In this document: positions 20,016 to 27,576 of the stretch, piece by piece
Layout of the letters: every line of letters begins with the position of its first letter
Numbering within the stretch: position 1 is the first letter of the stretch
Source: Psychromonas aquimarina ATCC BAA-1526
GTDB lineage: Bacteria; Pseudomonadota; Gammaproteobacteria; Enterobacterales; Psychromonadaceae
Assembly (NCBI RefSeq): GCF_000428725.1
Contig: NZ_AUAM01000009.1
Coordinates: 1 to 64,000 of the forward strand
Reading direction: 5' to 3'
DNA length: 64,000 nucleotides
Program-made: the position numbers and the translations under genes
The notes under the pieces: generated by a model
Databases searched by the model: none
Told to the model about the DNA's origin: nothing
What the model saw: only the letters and a program-made list of their open reading frames with translations

Positions 20016-20207
20016 GTGATCAAAGCTGGAAAAGTAGAAATCGGTATGTCAGAGGAAGCTATTAAATTTTTCGGTGCAACGTTGATTAGTGAAAAATCAA
20101 TGTTGTCGGTCACTGAAACAGTTTACAAATATAAAACATTTTCTGGTTATACATATTGTTCGTTAATAAATAGCAAACTTGCAGGGATTCGTTATCTGAA
20201 CATATAA
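20016..20207 (+). CDS. Small ORF resembling a BamE/SmpA-type domain fragment
   Basis: A 63-codon frame beginning at GTG 20016 with no good ribosome binding site. The text IKAGKVEIGMSEEAIKFFGATLISE resembles the first helix-strand segment of BamE/SmpA-like lipoprotein domains (GMxxxxVxxxLG). No lipobox or signal sequence is present, so it may be a remnant. A clear terminator follows, which argues that the region was once a real transcription unit. Confidence 0.4.
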   Translation: MIKAGKVEIGMSEEAIKFFGATLISEKSMLSVTETVYKYKTFSGYTYCSLINSKLAGIRYLNI

Positions 20208-20216
20208 ATACAATCG

Positions 20217-20242
20217 AAGGCGGTATTTTTACCGCCTTTTTA
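20217..20242 (+). terminator. Terminator after the small BamE-like ORF
   Basis: AAGGCGGT / ACCGCC hairpin with an ATTTT loop and a run of five T. Confidence 0.85.
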
Positions 20243-20350
20243 CGATAAAGTGTGTTTTGATACAAATTAAACATTTAGAAATAGAAGAAGTGACGCAAAT
20301 CATTCCTCCATTATTTAATGAATACTTTATTAAATAATCTGCTGGTGGTG

Positions 20351-20632
20351 CTGTAACTTGATTTATCAGCGTTCGCTAATCCCTATTAGCGAACCAGTAT
20401 GGTCTACCTTTTTGTTCAAGGTAATCACTGACTGCATACATAGCTCGTGTTGTATTTCGTGTTTCCACCGCAAAATATGGGATTATTCCGCCTTTCTACA
20501 ATAAGTGAGCCTTCTAAAAAATATAACCATTTGATAAGTAGTGTTAATGCATGTAATGTTTATTTTTATTACAAATAGTTGATGGGTCGCTCTTGTGGGA
20601 ATACGGAATTATTTCGCCTAATAAGTGTTATG
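20351..20632 (+). promoter_or_regulatory. Gene-less leader B, apparent homolog of leader A
   Basis: It shares with leader A the CTGTAACTT start, a perfect hairpin in the same place (GTTCGCTAAT / ATTAGCGAAC, 20371-20394), TTTCCACCG, a promoter and a TAATAAG-GTTATG end. The right end is a possible recombination box (GTTATG at 20627-20632), although its partner arm is not clear. It starts the second run of cassettes. Whether it is a promoter cassette or an attI-like site cannot be decided from sequence alone. Confidence 0.6.
20531..20559 (+). promoter_or_regulatory. Candidate promoter for the second cassette run
   Basis: TTGATA (20531-20536), a 17-base spacer and TAATGT (20554-20559), in the corresponding place to the promoter of leader A. 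Confidence 0.55.
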
Positions 20633-20655
20633 GCTCATGAAATTAAGGATATTTA

Positions 20656-21138
20656 GTGAACGACTTAGAATTTGCTTTAAAGTTGTTAGAGTTTCAACAA
20701 GTTCAAGACAATATTGAAAAAATCACTGAGAGAAAATTAGATATTTATGCTGTTGTTCAATATCTCAATGGTAAATGTAATGATTTTAGTGATGTCGAAG
20801 AAGTTGTACATCTCTTGGATGAAGAATTTTTGTCTCAGTACCCCAAAATTCTTGATAGAGTTGTTTGTGAGGAATCGGTGATTCCCTCTAATGTCCCTAT
20901 AATTCTTGAAAAGAAAAAATACAAGCATAAAGGGGAAGTCTGGGTTGTACATCAAAATGATGTCGACCCATTCCCTTCATCTCCGCACGCACATAACTAT
21001 GATCAAAATTTAGTGCTGCATCTTGGTAATGGCAAAATGTTTAGAAAACGCGAATATATTGCAACAGTTCAGAGAAAGCAGTTTCTTATGCTTAGAAAAC
21101 TAATAACTAACATTAGTTTGCCACCTTTAGAGTATTAG
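20656..21138 (+). CDS. Cassette 6: unknown protein with DPFPS/PHAHN motif
   Basis: A 160-residue soluble protein. GTG 20656 is the likely start because AAGGA lies six bases upstream. The C-terminal half contains VHQNDVDPFPSSPHAHNYD (about residues 98-116) followed by LVLHLGNGKMF. This histidine- and aspartate-containing motif looks conserved rather than random and may bind metal, but I cannot name the family with certainty. The N-terminal half is helical. The next feature is attC 5. Confidence 0.72.
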   Translation: MNDLEFALKLLEFQQVQDNIEKITERKLDIYAVVQYLNGKCNDFSDVEEVVHLLDEEFLSQYPKILDRVVCEESVIPSNVPIILEKKKYKHKGEVWVVHQNDVDPFPSSPHAHNYDQNLVLHLGNGKMFRKREYIATVQRKQFLMLRKLITNISLPPLEY

Positions 21139-21240
21139 CCATAATAAGTCGCTTTACTTGACGGTTTACCGCTGTCACGTTTTTTGAAAAATACTCAAAA
21201 ACAATACCAACCATAAACCGCAAGTGAGCAAAGCGTTATA
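21139..21240 (+). repeat. attC site 5 (about 100 bp)
   Basis: Begins CCATAAT (last base differs from the consensus AAC) and ends GTTATA. Arms CGCTTTACTTGACGGTTTA and TAAACCGCAAGTGAGCAAAG pair with unpaired bases. The centre resembles attC 1 (GCTGTCACG, AACAATACCAACC). Confidence 0.8.
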
Positions 21241-21256
21241 TTTTCAAGGAGGTTCT

Positions 21257-22300
21257 TTGTATATCAAAGCTTATTCATATGATGGAATTAGTTTTATTAA
21301 TCTTAGCTCTCAACTTTCAATGGAGGATTTGAAAAGAGAGTTAATTGATGAATGGACGCCAAATATTGACTGTTTTAAATGTGGTAGAAAAAGTTACTGT
21401 AAGTACTCTGTTAACAGAGGGAACTGTGATTATCTTTATCAAGAAATTCAGTGTGGTGTTGTATCTAATTTCATAGAAGAGTATTTGGATATTGCCGATA
21501 AGAAGTATCAAAGCTTGAATAAAGCTAAAAAAGAAGAATTTTTAAAGGGGTTGTATCATTTAACTAAGTTTACATATGATGCTGAAAATTATATTGGAGC
21601 ATTTCAAGAAAAGGGCTTTATCAGTGAGATGTATTCCGAGCAAGTCGGCGAAAGACTTTTAGGTTTGGCTGCGGATATAAATGACTCTTTAGTAAAAGCT
21701 TGTTCACATTTGAAAAATACAGAATTTACTCGCTCAGAAAGAATAATGTTATTAGTTGAGGGACAGTCTGAAAAAGATTTTGTTGAACTTTTTACCAAGT
21801 TGAATTCTGCATATTTTAGCGGTGTCTATGTTGAAAGTTACGATGGTAAGGATAACAAACGTAAGGATAAAGTTTTCCTTCTTATAAATTATTTTAAAGA
21901 AAAAGGGTTTAAAGTTATCTTTCAAATAGATCAGGATGGAAATCCTGCTATAAACCTAAATCAACATATAAAAAGTAACCTAATAACGGAAAACGATTTC
22001 TTTGCATTTAGCGATGATTTAGAAGCAACATACCCTAAAGAACTTATTGCTGAGTGCTTGACGGAGTTTGGAAGTGATTATGGAACCATCATAGAACATT
22101 TGAATTCTCCAAAGAAAGATGATGTTACGCTATACAATCACCTTAAAAATATTGCAGTGTGGATGCCTCCAAAGCCCCTGTTTGCTAAAAAAATGGCGGA
22201 GTTGGTTTCTGATTATGATTTATTCTACCGTGAAGATTATAAGGATTTTGAATTAGTATCCTTTCTGAAATTTGTATCGTCACACGCAATGAAAATATAA
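21257..22300 (+). CDS. Cassette 7: TOPRIM-domain protein with N-terminal cysteine cluster
   Basis: A 347-residue protein. AAGGAGG at 21246-21252 selects TTG 21257 as start; the in-frame ATG 21224 lies within attC 5. Cysteines 39, 42, 48 and 57 (CFKCGRKSYC, then C) suggest a zinc or iron-sulfur knot. A helical middle leads to a C-terminal TOPRIM-like domain: LLVEGQSEKDF with Glu168, a conserved DG-containing strand, and IDQDGN with Asp225 and Asp227. The FSDDLEATYPKEL segment is typical of OLD- and DUF4435-like TOPRIM proteins. These act on nucleic acids, often in phage defence. No ATPase domain or partner gene is present. Confidence 0.75.
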   Translation: MYIKAYSYDGISFINLSSQLSMEDLKRELIDEWTPNIDCFKCGRKSYCKYSVNRGNCDYLYQEIQCGVVSNFIEEYLDIADKKYQSLNKAKKEEFLKGLYHLTKFTYDAENYIGAFQEKGFISEMYSEQVGERLLGLAADINDSLVKACSHLKNTEFTRSERIMLLVEGQSEKDFVELFTKLNSAYFSGVYVESYDGKDNKRKDKVFLLINYFKEKGFKVIFQIDQDGNPAINLNQHIKSNLITENDFFAFSDDLEATYPKELIAECLTEFGSDYGTIIEHLNSPKKDDVTLYNHLKNIAVWMPPKPLFAKKMAELVSDYDLFYREDYKDFELVSFLKFVSSHAMKI

Positions 22301-22390
22301 GCTTGTTCAACAGGACTAAAAACAGCAGTCTATTTTCGTTGCGATCAAGCTTAGTCCACTATTTTTAGCCCGTTAACAAGGGTGTTGAAA
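22296..22390 (+). repeat. attC site 6 (95 bp)
   Basis: Left box ATATAAG is degenerate, right box GTTGAAA. Arms CTTGTT-c-AAC-a-GG-a-CTAAAAA and TTTTTAGCCCGTTAACAAG pair with extra bases on the left arm. The centre differs from the other sites, indicating a different source integron. Confidence 0.8.
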
Positions 22391-22405
22391 AATTAAAGGT
22401 AAATT

Positions 22406-23053
22406 ATGTACCGAAATTATGTTTGTAAGCTTAGAGTTTCCACCGATGCTTATTTTTATAAAGTTAAAGAAGTAACTGCATTTGGTTATTTTGACGGAGA
22501 GAATAACATACTTGTAACCGCCGCTCATATCGTTACAGATTTACTTGGGTGCTACCCTGCATCGAATCAATCTACTTTGTATGTGGAGTTTGAAAATCAT
22601 AATGGGGTCTTGCACCCAAACAATCTTGTCGCTACCTTTGTGATGAGTCGTCTCAATAATCAATTAAATTTCAACGTATCTTCACCATTTCCTTTCTTTG
22701 ATATCGCAGAAATTAAATTTGAAGGTGCTTGTCCTGTTACTCAGTTCTTTGGCCCAGGTAGTTATAATGTTGGAGATCACATTGAAGGTGTCGGTTTTCC
22801 TGTAGGTAGTCAATCAATACAGGTTCTTAAAGGTAATATCACAAATATTAATCATCAGCCATGTACACAAATATCAGCAAATTTGAGCGTTAGATCAGAA
22901 GTAAACCATAATAGTCAACCTGGTTGTTCTGGAGGCCCTTATATAATTATGGATGCTGAAGAAAATCCTTGTGTGATTGGTTGCTTGATTGGATCTATGT
23001 CTCTTAGGAGTAATTCTCCAGTAGCAATACAGTGTATTTCAAATTTACGGTGA
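22406..23053 (+). CDS. Cassette 8: trypsin-like serine protease
   Basis: A 215-residue protein with a complete chymotrypsin-type triad: His41 in VTAAHIV, Asp99 in FFDIAEI, and Ser175 in PGCSGGPYI. No signal peptide or PDZ domain is present, so it is a compact cytosolic protease. Cytosolic trypsin-like proteases are recurrent effectors in bacterial conflict systems, but here it stands alone as a cassette. AAAGGTAA precedes ATG. Substrate unknown. Confidence 0.82.
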   Translation: MYRNYVCKLRVSTDAYFYKVKEVTAFGYFDGENNILVTAAHIVTDLLGCYPASNQSTLYVEFENHNGVLHPNNLVATFVMSRLNNQLNFNVSSPFPFFDIAEIKFEGACPVTQFFGPGSYNVGDHIEGVGFPVGSQSIQVLKGNITNINHQPCTQISANLSVRSEVNHNSQPGCSGGPYIIMDAEENPCVIGCLIGSMSLRSNSPVAIQCISNLR

Positions 23054-23056
23054 AAT

Positions 23057-23157
23057 TTTTAACGCGTCATTTAAAGTCGGACTCATAACCGTTGGCCGAG
23101 TTCCGCTTCGCTCCACATTATAGCCAACTTATTTGTCGCTTAATGTGGCTGTTAGTT
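23057..23157 (+). repeat. attC site 7 (101 bp)
   Basis: Left box TTTTAAC, right box GTTAGTT. Arms CATTTAAAGTCGG..CGTTGGC against GCCAACTTATTTGTCGCTTAATG. The centre GTTCCGCTTCGCTCCACATTATA groups it with attC 4 and 2. Confidence 0.87.
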
Positions 23158-23202
23158 TTACTGTATTTATTTGCACAATCACGAAGGTATTAAGGAGTTG
23201 AA

Positions 23203-24684
23203 ATGTTTGGTAGCAGTGAAGAGAAAATGGAAAAAAGGCTACAAGAAGAAAAAGGATATCTTTGGGACGAAATAGATAGAATAAATTCAAAAATATCCTC
23301 GCAAAAAGAGTCTGTTGATAATATATCCAAAAATGCGCCTGAACATTTTAAAGAATTACAATTATCGGCTAAAGATGCTTCGTATTATAAAAATCGAGCT
23401 CAAGAACAGTTCAATGCTGTTGAAAATTCTGTTAGTAAAATAGATGCGATAAAAACAGAAATCGAAGCTCTTACTACAGATGCGAAACTGCATGCTGAAT
23501 ATCTAAACGAGCAGAAGACACAAGCAAAAACAAGCTTGGTAAACATAGCAGAGTACGAAACAACGATAAATGATTCTAAAGAATCAATCGCAAATACTAT
23601 TGATATTTTAAGTGAATTAGCCGATCAGAAAGAAGACTTAGAAGAAAGTATTAATGCTATAAATACTTTTTCCGAAGAAACTAAAGAGGTGGCTGGTCGA
23701 GTTAAATCTTTGATGTCTGGTTTTGTTAAAGATCGAAATGAAATAAAGGAACTACACAGTAAAATTTTTGGTTATAAAACTGAAAATGAAGATGGGGAGT
23801 TTGATTATGTAGAAGGTCTGTCATCTGAGCTTGAAACAAGTTATGAAAATATAAAAAGTAAACTTGAAATATTAGGAAATAATATATCAGAGGCTGAAAC
23901 GGAACTAACGAACAACCTCAATCAATCTAAAGAAAATGCAGAAAGAGATTTTAATAATTACATTCATGATTGTGACATTGAGCAGGATGAGGTGATGAAA
24001 CAAATTAAATCTTTATTGCCAAATGCGTTAACAGCAGGTTTAGCTGGGGCTTATGAAGCAAAAACAACCCGAGAAGAAAATCAATTATCTAAGCATGATT
24101 CTTCTTTTAACATCGCAATCGCCTTGTTAATATTTTGTTCATTACTACCTATTGCTTTTAATATTTACCGGTTATTTACCAATGTTCCATTAGCTGAGGT
24201 GTTAAAGGATATTCCCGTAATTATAACAATGATGTTTCCACTATATATGCCTATTTTATGGGTGGCATATTCATCGAGTAAAAAATATAAATTATCGAAA
24301 CGACTTATCGAAGAATACACTCATAAAGGTGTATTAAGTAAAACCTTCGAAGGATTATCAAAACAAGTTCAAGATATTAAAGAAGATGATATTAGCCGAG
24401 AGTTGCGGAACAAGCTTTTATATAATTTAATTGATGTTAATAGTGAAAATCCAGGCAAGTTAATTTCAGACTATAACAAGAGTGATCACCCGTTAATGGA
24501 AGCTTTGGATAAAAGCTCTCAATTAGCAGATGCTCTTTCTAAAGTTGAGCGTGTTCCTGTCCTATCATCATTGGTCAAACACTTTGCTGAAAAGCAAAGT
24601 AAAATAATTGAAGTGAATAATGATAAAATTAAAGACATTATCGACAAAGAAATTAAAACTGATGGTCAAACTATAAGTAGTTAA
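23203..24684 (+). CDS. Cassette 9: coiled-coil membrane protein
   Basis: A 493-residue protein. Residues 1-265 are almost continuous coiled coil rich in Glu, Lys, Ser and Asn. Then comes a short LPNALTAGLAGAYEAK segment, two hydrophobic helices (about 305-325 and 340-360) and a charged C-terminal 125 residues that also look helical. At about 1.6 kb it is the largest cassette. Similar coiled-coil plus two-helix proteins occur in phage-defence loci, but I cannot assign a named system. AAGGAG lies before ATG. Membrane-bound sensor or effector is inference. Confidence 0.75.
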   Translation: MFGSSEEKMEKRLQEEKGYLWDEIDRINSKISSQKESVDNISKNAPEHFKELQLSAKDASYYKNRAQEQFNAVENSVSKIDAIKTEIEALTTDAKLHAEYLNEQKTQAKTSLVNIAEYETTINDSKESIANTIDILSELADQKEDLEESINAINTFSEETKEVAGRVKSLMSGFVKDRNEIKELHSKIFGYKTENEDGEFDYVEGLSSELETSYENIKSKLEILGNNISEAETELTNNLNQSKENAERDFNNYIHDCDIEQDEVMKQIKSLLPNALTAGLAGAYEAKTTREENQLSKHDSSFNIAIALLIFCSLLPIAFNIYRLFTNVPLAEVLKDIPVIITMMFPLYMPILWVAYSSSKKYKLSKRLIEEYTHKGVLSKTFEGLSKQVQDIKEDDISRELRNKLLYNLIDVNSENPGKLISDYNKSDHPLMEALDKSSQLADALSKVERVPVLSSLVKHFAEKQSKIIEVNNDKIKDIIDKEIKTDGQTISS

Positions 24685-24773
24685 ACGTGGATGCATAATG
24701 GTTGTCATCGTTCTTGCATAAGAAAAATCGGTAAAACAGCCCCGCTTACCCACCGATGAGTAAGGCGTTGTTC
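24680..24773 (+). repeat. attC site 8 (94 bp)
   Basis: Left box GTTAAAC overlaps the preceding stop codon, right box GTTGTTC. The arms are less regular than in other sites, but the GATGAGTAAGGCGTTG right side has the same L'-R' layout as attC 5 and 10. The TTGTCATCGTT motif is shared with attC 1. Confidence 0.72.
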
Positions 24774-24785
24774 TCAAGGATAAAT

Positions 24786-25364
24786 ATGGCAGATTACAAA
24801 TACATCGTAGATGCACTAAGCTCCACTGCTGCATTAACTGCAATTGTTACGGTATTGTGGAGTTGGTTTAAGAACTCCCAAATGCCGCTAAAAATTGAGA
24901 GATTAGTTGTCCACAATAAAGCTTCTGAAAGCACATACATTATTGTTATTAAAAACAGTAAGACATACCCTGTAAATATAAAATCGACATCTTGTTACAC
25001 AAAAGTATCTTACAAGGTAGAGAAAAAAAACAATCAAAAACCAGAATATATGGATACATTATCTCTGTCTGATAATTTATTTCTTAATAACGATGATTTT
25101 GAAATCGGTGCTAACGGTCATACAGATATCCGAATTATCGGAAGTCATTTGAACCCTGATATAACCAAGTTACTGTTCACTATCCAAACATCACACGGTT
25201 ATCATCAGATTTGGTGTGATAGCATCATAACCGTAGACATGATTGGCAAAACTGCATCTTTTGGGATGGAAAAGATGTACAATTTTGATTCAAAATTTAA
25301 AGCCAAAAGAAAATACTATTGGTTAAAATTTATTACTTTATTTCGGCGTTTAGTGCGACGTTGA
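24786..25364 (+). CDS. Cassette 10: unknown protein with N-terminal membrane helix
   Basis: A 192-residue protein starting at ATG 24786, with AAGGA five bases upstream; the in-frame ATG 24756 is inside attC 8. A hydrophobic stretch (residues 10-28) is followed by a beta-rich domain (IERLVVHNKASESTYIIVIKN) resembling an Ig-like or C2-like sandwich, and ends in a basic tail. Likely a single-pass anchor with a cytoplasmic domain. Family not recognised. Confidence 0.7.
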   Translation: MADYKYIVDALSSTAALTAIVTVLWSWFKNSQMPLKIERLVVHNKASESTYIIVIKNSKTYPVNIKSTSCYTKVSYKVEKKNNQKPEYMDTLSLSDNLFLNNDDFEIGANGHTDIRIIGSHLNPDITKLLFTIQTSHGYHQIWCDSIITVDMIGKTASFGMEKMYNFDSKFKAKRKYYWLKFITLFRRLVRR

Positions 25365-25494
25365 GGCTGTAGAATAGCTCGATTTTTATAACTTTCTGAT
25401 CCCCACACTTTTCAATCTTTTATTTTAAAAGGCAATGTAATTAGAAAAAGTGTAGCTTTCTGAAAATGGAGAAATTCTACAGCCTCGTTATGTT
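25355..25494 (+). repeat. attC-like site 9 (about 140 bp)
   Basis: Right box GTTATG. The terminal arms pair perfectly over 13 bases (GAGGCTGTAGAAT / ATTCTACAGCCTC), and inner arms ACACTTTT / AAAAAGTGT also pair. The left RYYYAAC box is not recognisable. Length is in the range of VCR-type sites, but the perfect arms are unusual. Confidence 0.55.
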
Positions 25495-25522
25495 TTTAGT
25501 TGAATAATCACACAGGAGTTAC

Positions 25523-26068
25523 ATGGACTTTACTTTGGAACAATTTACAGAATTTTTATTAACAACAATACTTGGTGTTATTTTATTAGGTGCTGTTGGT
25601 AGTATACTTGGTGGGCTTTTGGTTTTTTTGGTTAAAAAAATATTTGTTTTATCCGTTGAAAGGATTCGTAAATATTCGCCTGCAAACAGAATGCTGTTCC
25701 CTCTAAAGCGCTCTTACTTCACAGCAATTCAATTAAGGACTGAGTACGTTACAGAGGCTTATGAATTTGAGTACCCACTATATGTGGTTAAAAAGCTAAT
25801 TATATTCGCTTTAGATGCTGTGATATTTATTTGTTTTGCTTTGTTAACAGCCATAGTGTCCATAATTTATGGTTTGGATCGGCCTATTCTTTTATCTTAT
25901 TTAATATCATTTATGTTGTTTTTTTTCTGGAAAATGCTTAAAACAGCAGTGCATTCGTCAGCATTAGTAGGAGAAAATGTAAGAATTTCTGCTCACAAAA
26001 TAGATGGAAAAACGCCTAAAAAATATTGTCCTAAAGAAAGACTAAGTATAAAAAACAAACCTAACTAA
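25523..26068 (+). CDS. Cassette 11: membrane protein of unknown function
   Basis: A 181-residue protein with a long hydrophobic N-terminus (residues 8-45, with GAVGSILGGLLVFLV) and two further helices (about 95-145, IIFALDAVIFICFALLTAIV). The C-terminus is lysine rich and should face the cytoplasm. AGGAG lies eight bases before ATG. The stop codon directly follows the first box of attC 10. No family recognised. Confidence 0.72.
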   Translation: MDFTLEQFTEFLLTTILGVILLGAVGSILGGLLVFLVKKIFVLSVERIRKYSPANRMLFPLKRSYFTAIQLRTEYVTEAYEFEYPLYVVKKLIIFALDAVIFICFALLTAIVSIIYGLDRPILLSYLISFMLFFFWKMLKTAVHSSALVGENVRISAHKIDGKTPKKYCPKERLSIKNKPN

Positions 26069-26108
26069 TTGCTTAAACTGTTGTTTTTCGACTGGTAAGG
26101 CGTTAAAT
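26059..26108 (+). repeat. attC site 10 (50 bp)
   Basis: ACCTAAC at the left and GTTAAAT at the right, a compact site with TTGCTTAAACTG and CTGGTAAGGCG arms. The right box leads into the next gene's possible start codons. Confidence 0.75.
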
Positions 26109-26127
26109 GGTAAGGAGAGTGCTCGCA

Positions 26128-26739
26128 ATGTCGACAGATGTACGGCAAAAAATGTACGATGAATTAAGAGATGAGCTATACAAAAGGGAACTTTCGAACT
26201 CTGAGAGTTTTGATAAAGCAATTTTATCTTTATCAAGTGCTGGGCTTGCAATTTCTCTGACATTTATCAAGTCGATAGTTGCTATTGATGAAGCAATATA
26301 CATATATTGGTTGTACTCGTCTTGGGTGTTTTTTGGCATGGCAATTATTTTAACGTTACTATCACTTATGTTTAGTAATCAGGGAATGAAGAAGCAATTA
26401 GATTTAGCTGAACGGTATTATTTATTAAATGAAGAAGACGCTTTTAATAAACCAGATTGGTTTGCGAAAGCAACGGAGTTGAGCAATTTGCTTTCAGGTA
26501 TTGTTTTTATCTTTGCAATTTCCTCTGTAATTGTATTTTCCATAGCAAACTTTAGTAATAAAAATTCAAGTATAAAATCAGGAGTATATGAAATGTCAGA
26601 TTCAAAAAAAGTTATCCATACTAATGGTCAATCAGTTCCTCAGATGAAACGAGTGTATACTACTGATGGAGCTACGATCCCGAAAATGCAGAAAACACCT
26701 GAGCCGACAGCAAAGAAAGTTGAAGCAACTAAAAAATAG
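26128..26739 (+). CDS. Cassette 12: four-helix membrane protein with basic tail
   Basis: A 203-residue protein from ATG 26128; ATG 26107, in the attC 10 box, is an alternative that would add seven residues. A charged N-terminal helix (VRQKMYDELRDELYKRELS) precedes two hydrophobic hairpins (roughly residues 31-90 and 125-150). The tail of about 50 residues is rich in Lys, Thr and Pro, with two similar TNGQSVPQMKRV / TDGATIPKMQKT units. The layout loosely recalls SLATT-type membrane effectors. It is the last cassette of the array, and no convincing attC follows it. Confidence 0.7.
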   Translation: MSTDVRQKMYDELRDELYKRELSNSESFDKAILSLSSAGLAISLTFIKSIVAIDEAIYIYWLYSSWVFFGMAIILTLLSLMFSNQGMKKQLDLAERYYLLNEEDAFNKPDWFAKATELSNLLSGIVFIFAISSVIVFSIANFSNKNSSIKSGVYEMSDSKKVIHTNGQSVPQMKRVYTTDGATIPKMQKTPEPTAKKVEATKK

Positions 26740-26976
26740 ATTCTGGCAATAATTAATGCCATTTTACGAATAAGGATAGCTCGTAGGAGCCACTAACCAC
26801 GTCTATCCTATTGTTTAGTGTGTTGATGTGCTTATTTATAAGCAATATATCGGGTTTACTGGGGGAACAAATCGTTTGTCCAATATTAGTGTATGATGAA
26901 GTTACGGTGTGATATCAAAATATTGACGTTTTCTGCAGCCGATTGATTCACACCTAAGTTCCATAACAAAAATAAC
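26740..26976. other. End of the cassette array, hairpins only
   Basis: No gene seen. AAGGATAG / CTATCCT at about 26771-26810 forms a stem that may be a degenerate last attC or a terminator. GGTGTGA / TCACACC (26906-26954) frames the 3' side of the resolvase gene. Confidence 0.5.
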
Positions 26977-27555
26977 TTATGCGTCATTCAACTTCTTCCA
27001 ATGTCTTTTAACCGTAGCAATGCTGATACCTAAGTCTTTTGCGGTTTTGGACTGAGACAAACCATCATTCTTGCATCTTTTTACTTTTTTAGTCGTATCA
27101 TCAGCGACAGGTCTTCCCAGTTTAATACCATTATCCTTGGCTCTCTGTAATCCCTCCATTGTTCTCTCTCTAATGCGATTCCTCTCAAATTCGGCAAATG
27201 CGGAGAACATATGAAGCATAAGTTTACCCTCTGAGCTTGATAAATCTTCAATTGGTAAATCTAAACAGATTATTTTTATGCCCTTATTAAGCAATAGTTC
27301 CACGGTGGTCTGTACGTCGATATTGTCGCGGCCGAGGCGGTCCAATTTCAACACAACTAACCGATCGCCAGCCTCAAGTTTATGTTCAACTAAATTTTTA
27401 AATTTCTCTCGTGACATTGCTTTTGTTGTACCAGATACAGTTTCCGATATAACTCTACTGTCTTCGATATCATAACCTGCTGTACGAATAGCTATTATTT
27501 GGTTTTTAGTCGTCTGTTCACTCGTACTGACACGGCAATATGCAAATGTCCTCAT
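26977..27555 (-). CDS. Small serine recombinase (resolvase/invertase)
   Basis: A 192-residue recombinase of the Tn3 resolvase/Hin invertase type. Ser10 in CRVST is the nucleophile; arginines in KLDRLGR and in FERNRIRERT complete the active site. The C-terminal 45 residues form a helix-turn-helix (SQSKTAKDLGISIATVKRHW). Repeats upstream of the start look like its binding sites. It could resolve dimers of the circular island or reflect an older insertion. It is clearly distinct from the large integrase at the right edge. Confidence 0.92.
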   Translation of the reverse strand: MRTFAYCRVSTSEQTTKNQIIAIRTAGYDIEDSRVISETVSGTTKAMSREKFKNLVEHKLEAGDRLVVLKLDRLGRDNIDVQTTVELLLNKGIKIICLDLPIEDLSSSEGKLMLHMFSAFAEFERNRIRERTMEGLQRAKDNGIKLGRPVADDTTKKVKRCKNDGLSQSKTAKDLGISIATVKRHWKKLNDA

Positions 27556-27576
27556 GGCAAATTCCTTTTTATGATT

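Noticed and set aside
26977-27555. The small serine recombinase as the island's integrase
   Set aside because: It has no zinc ribbon or large C-terminal domain and lies 6 kb from the nearest island end; the 669-residue enzyme at the edge fits better.
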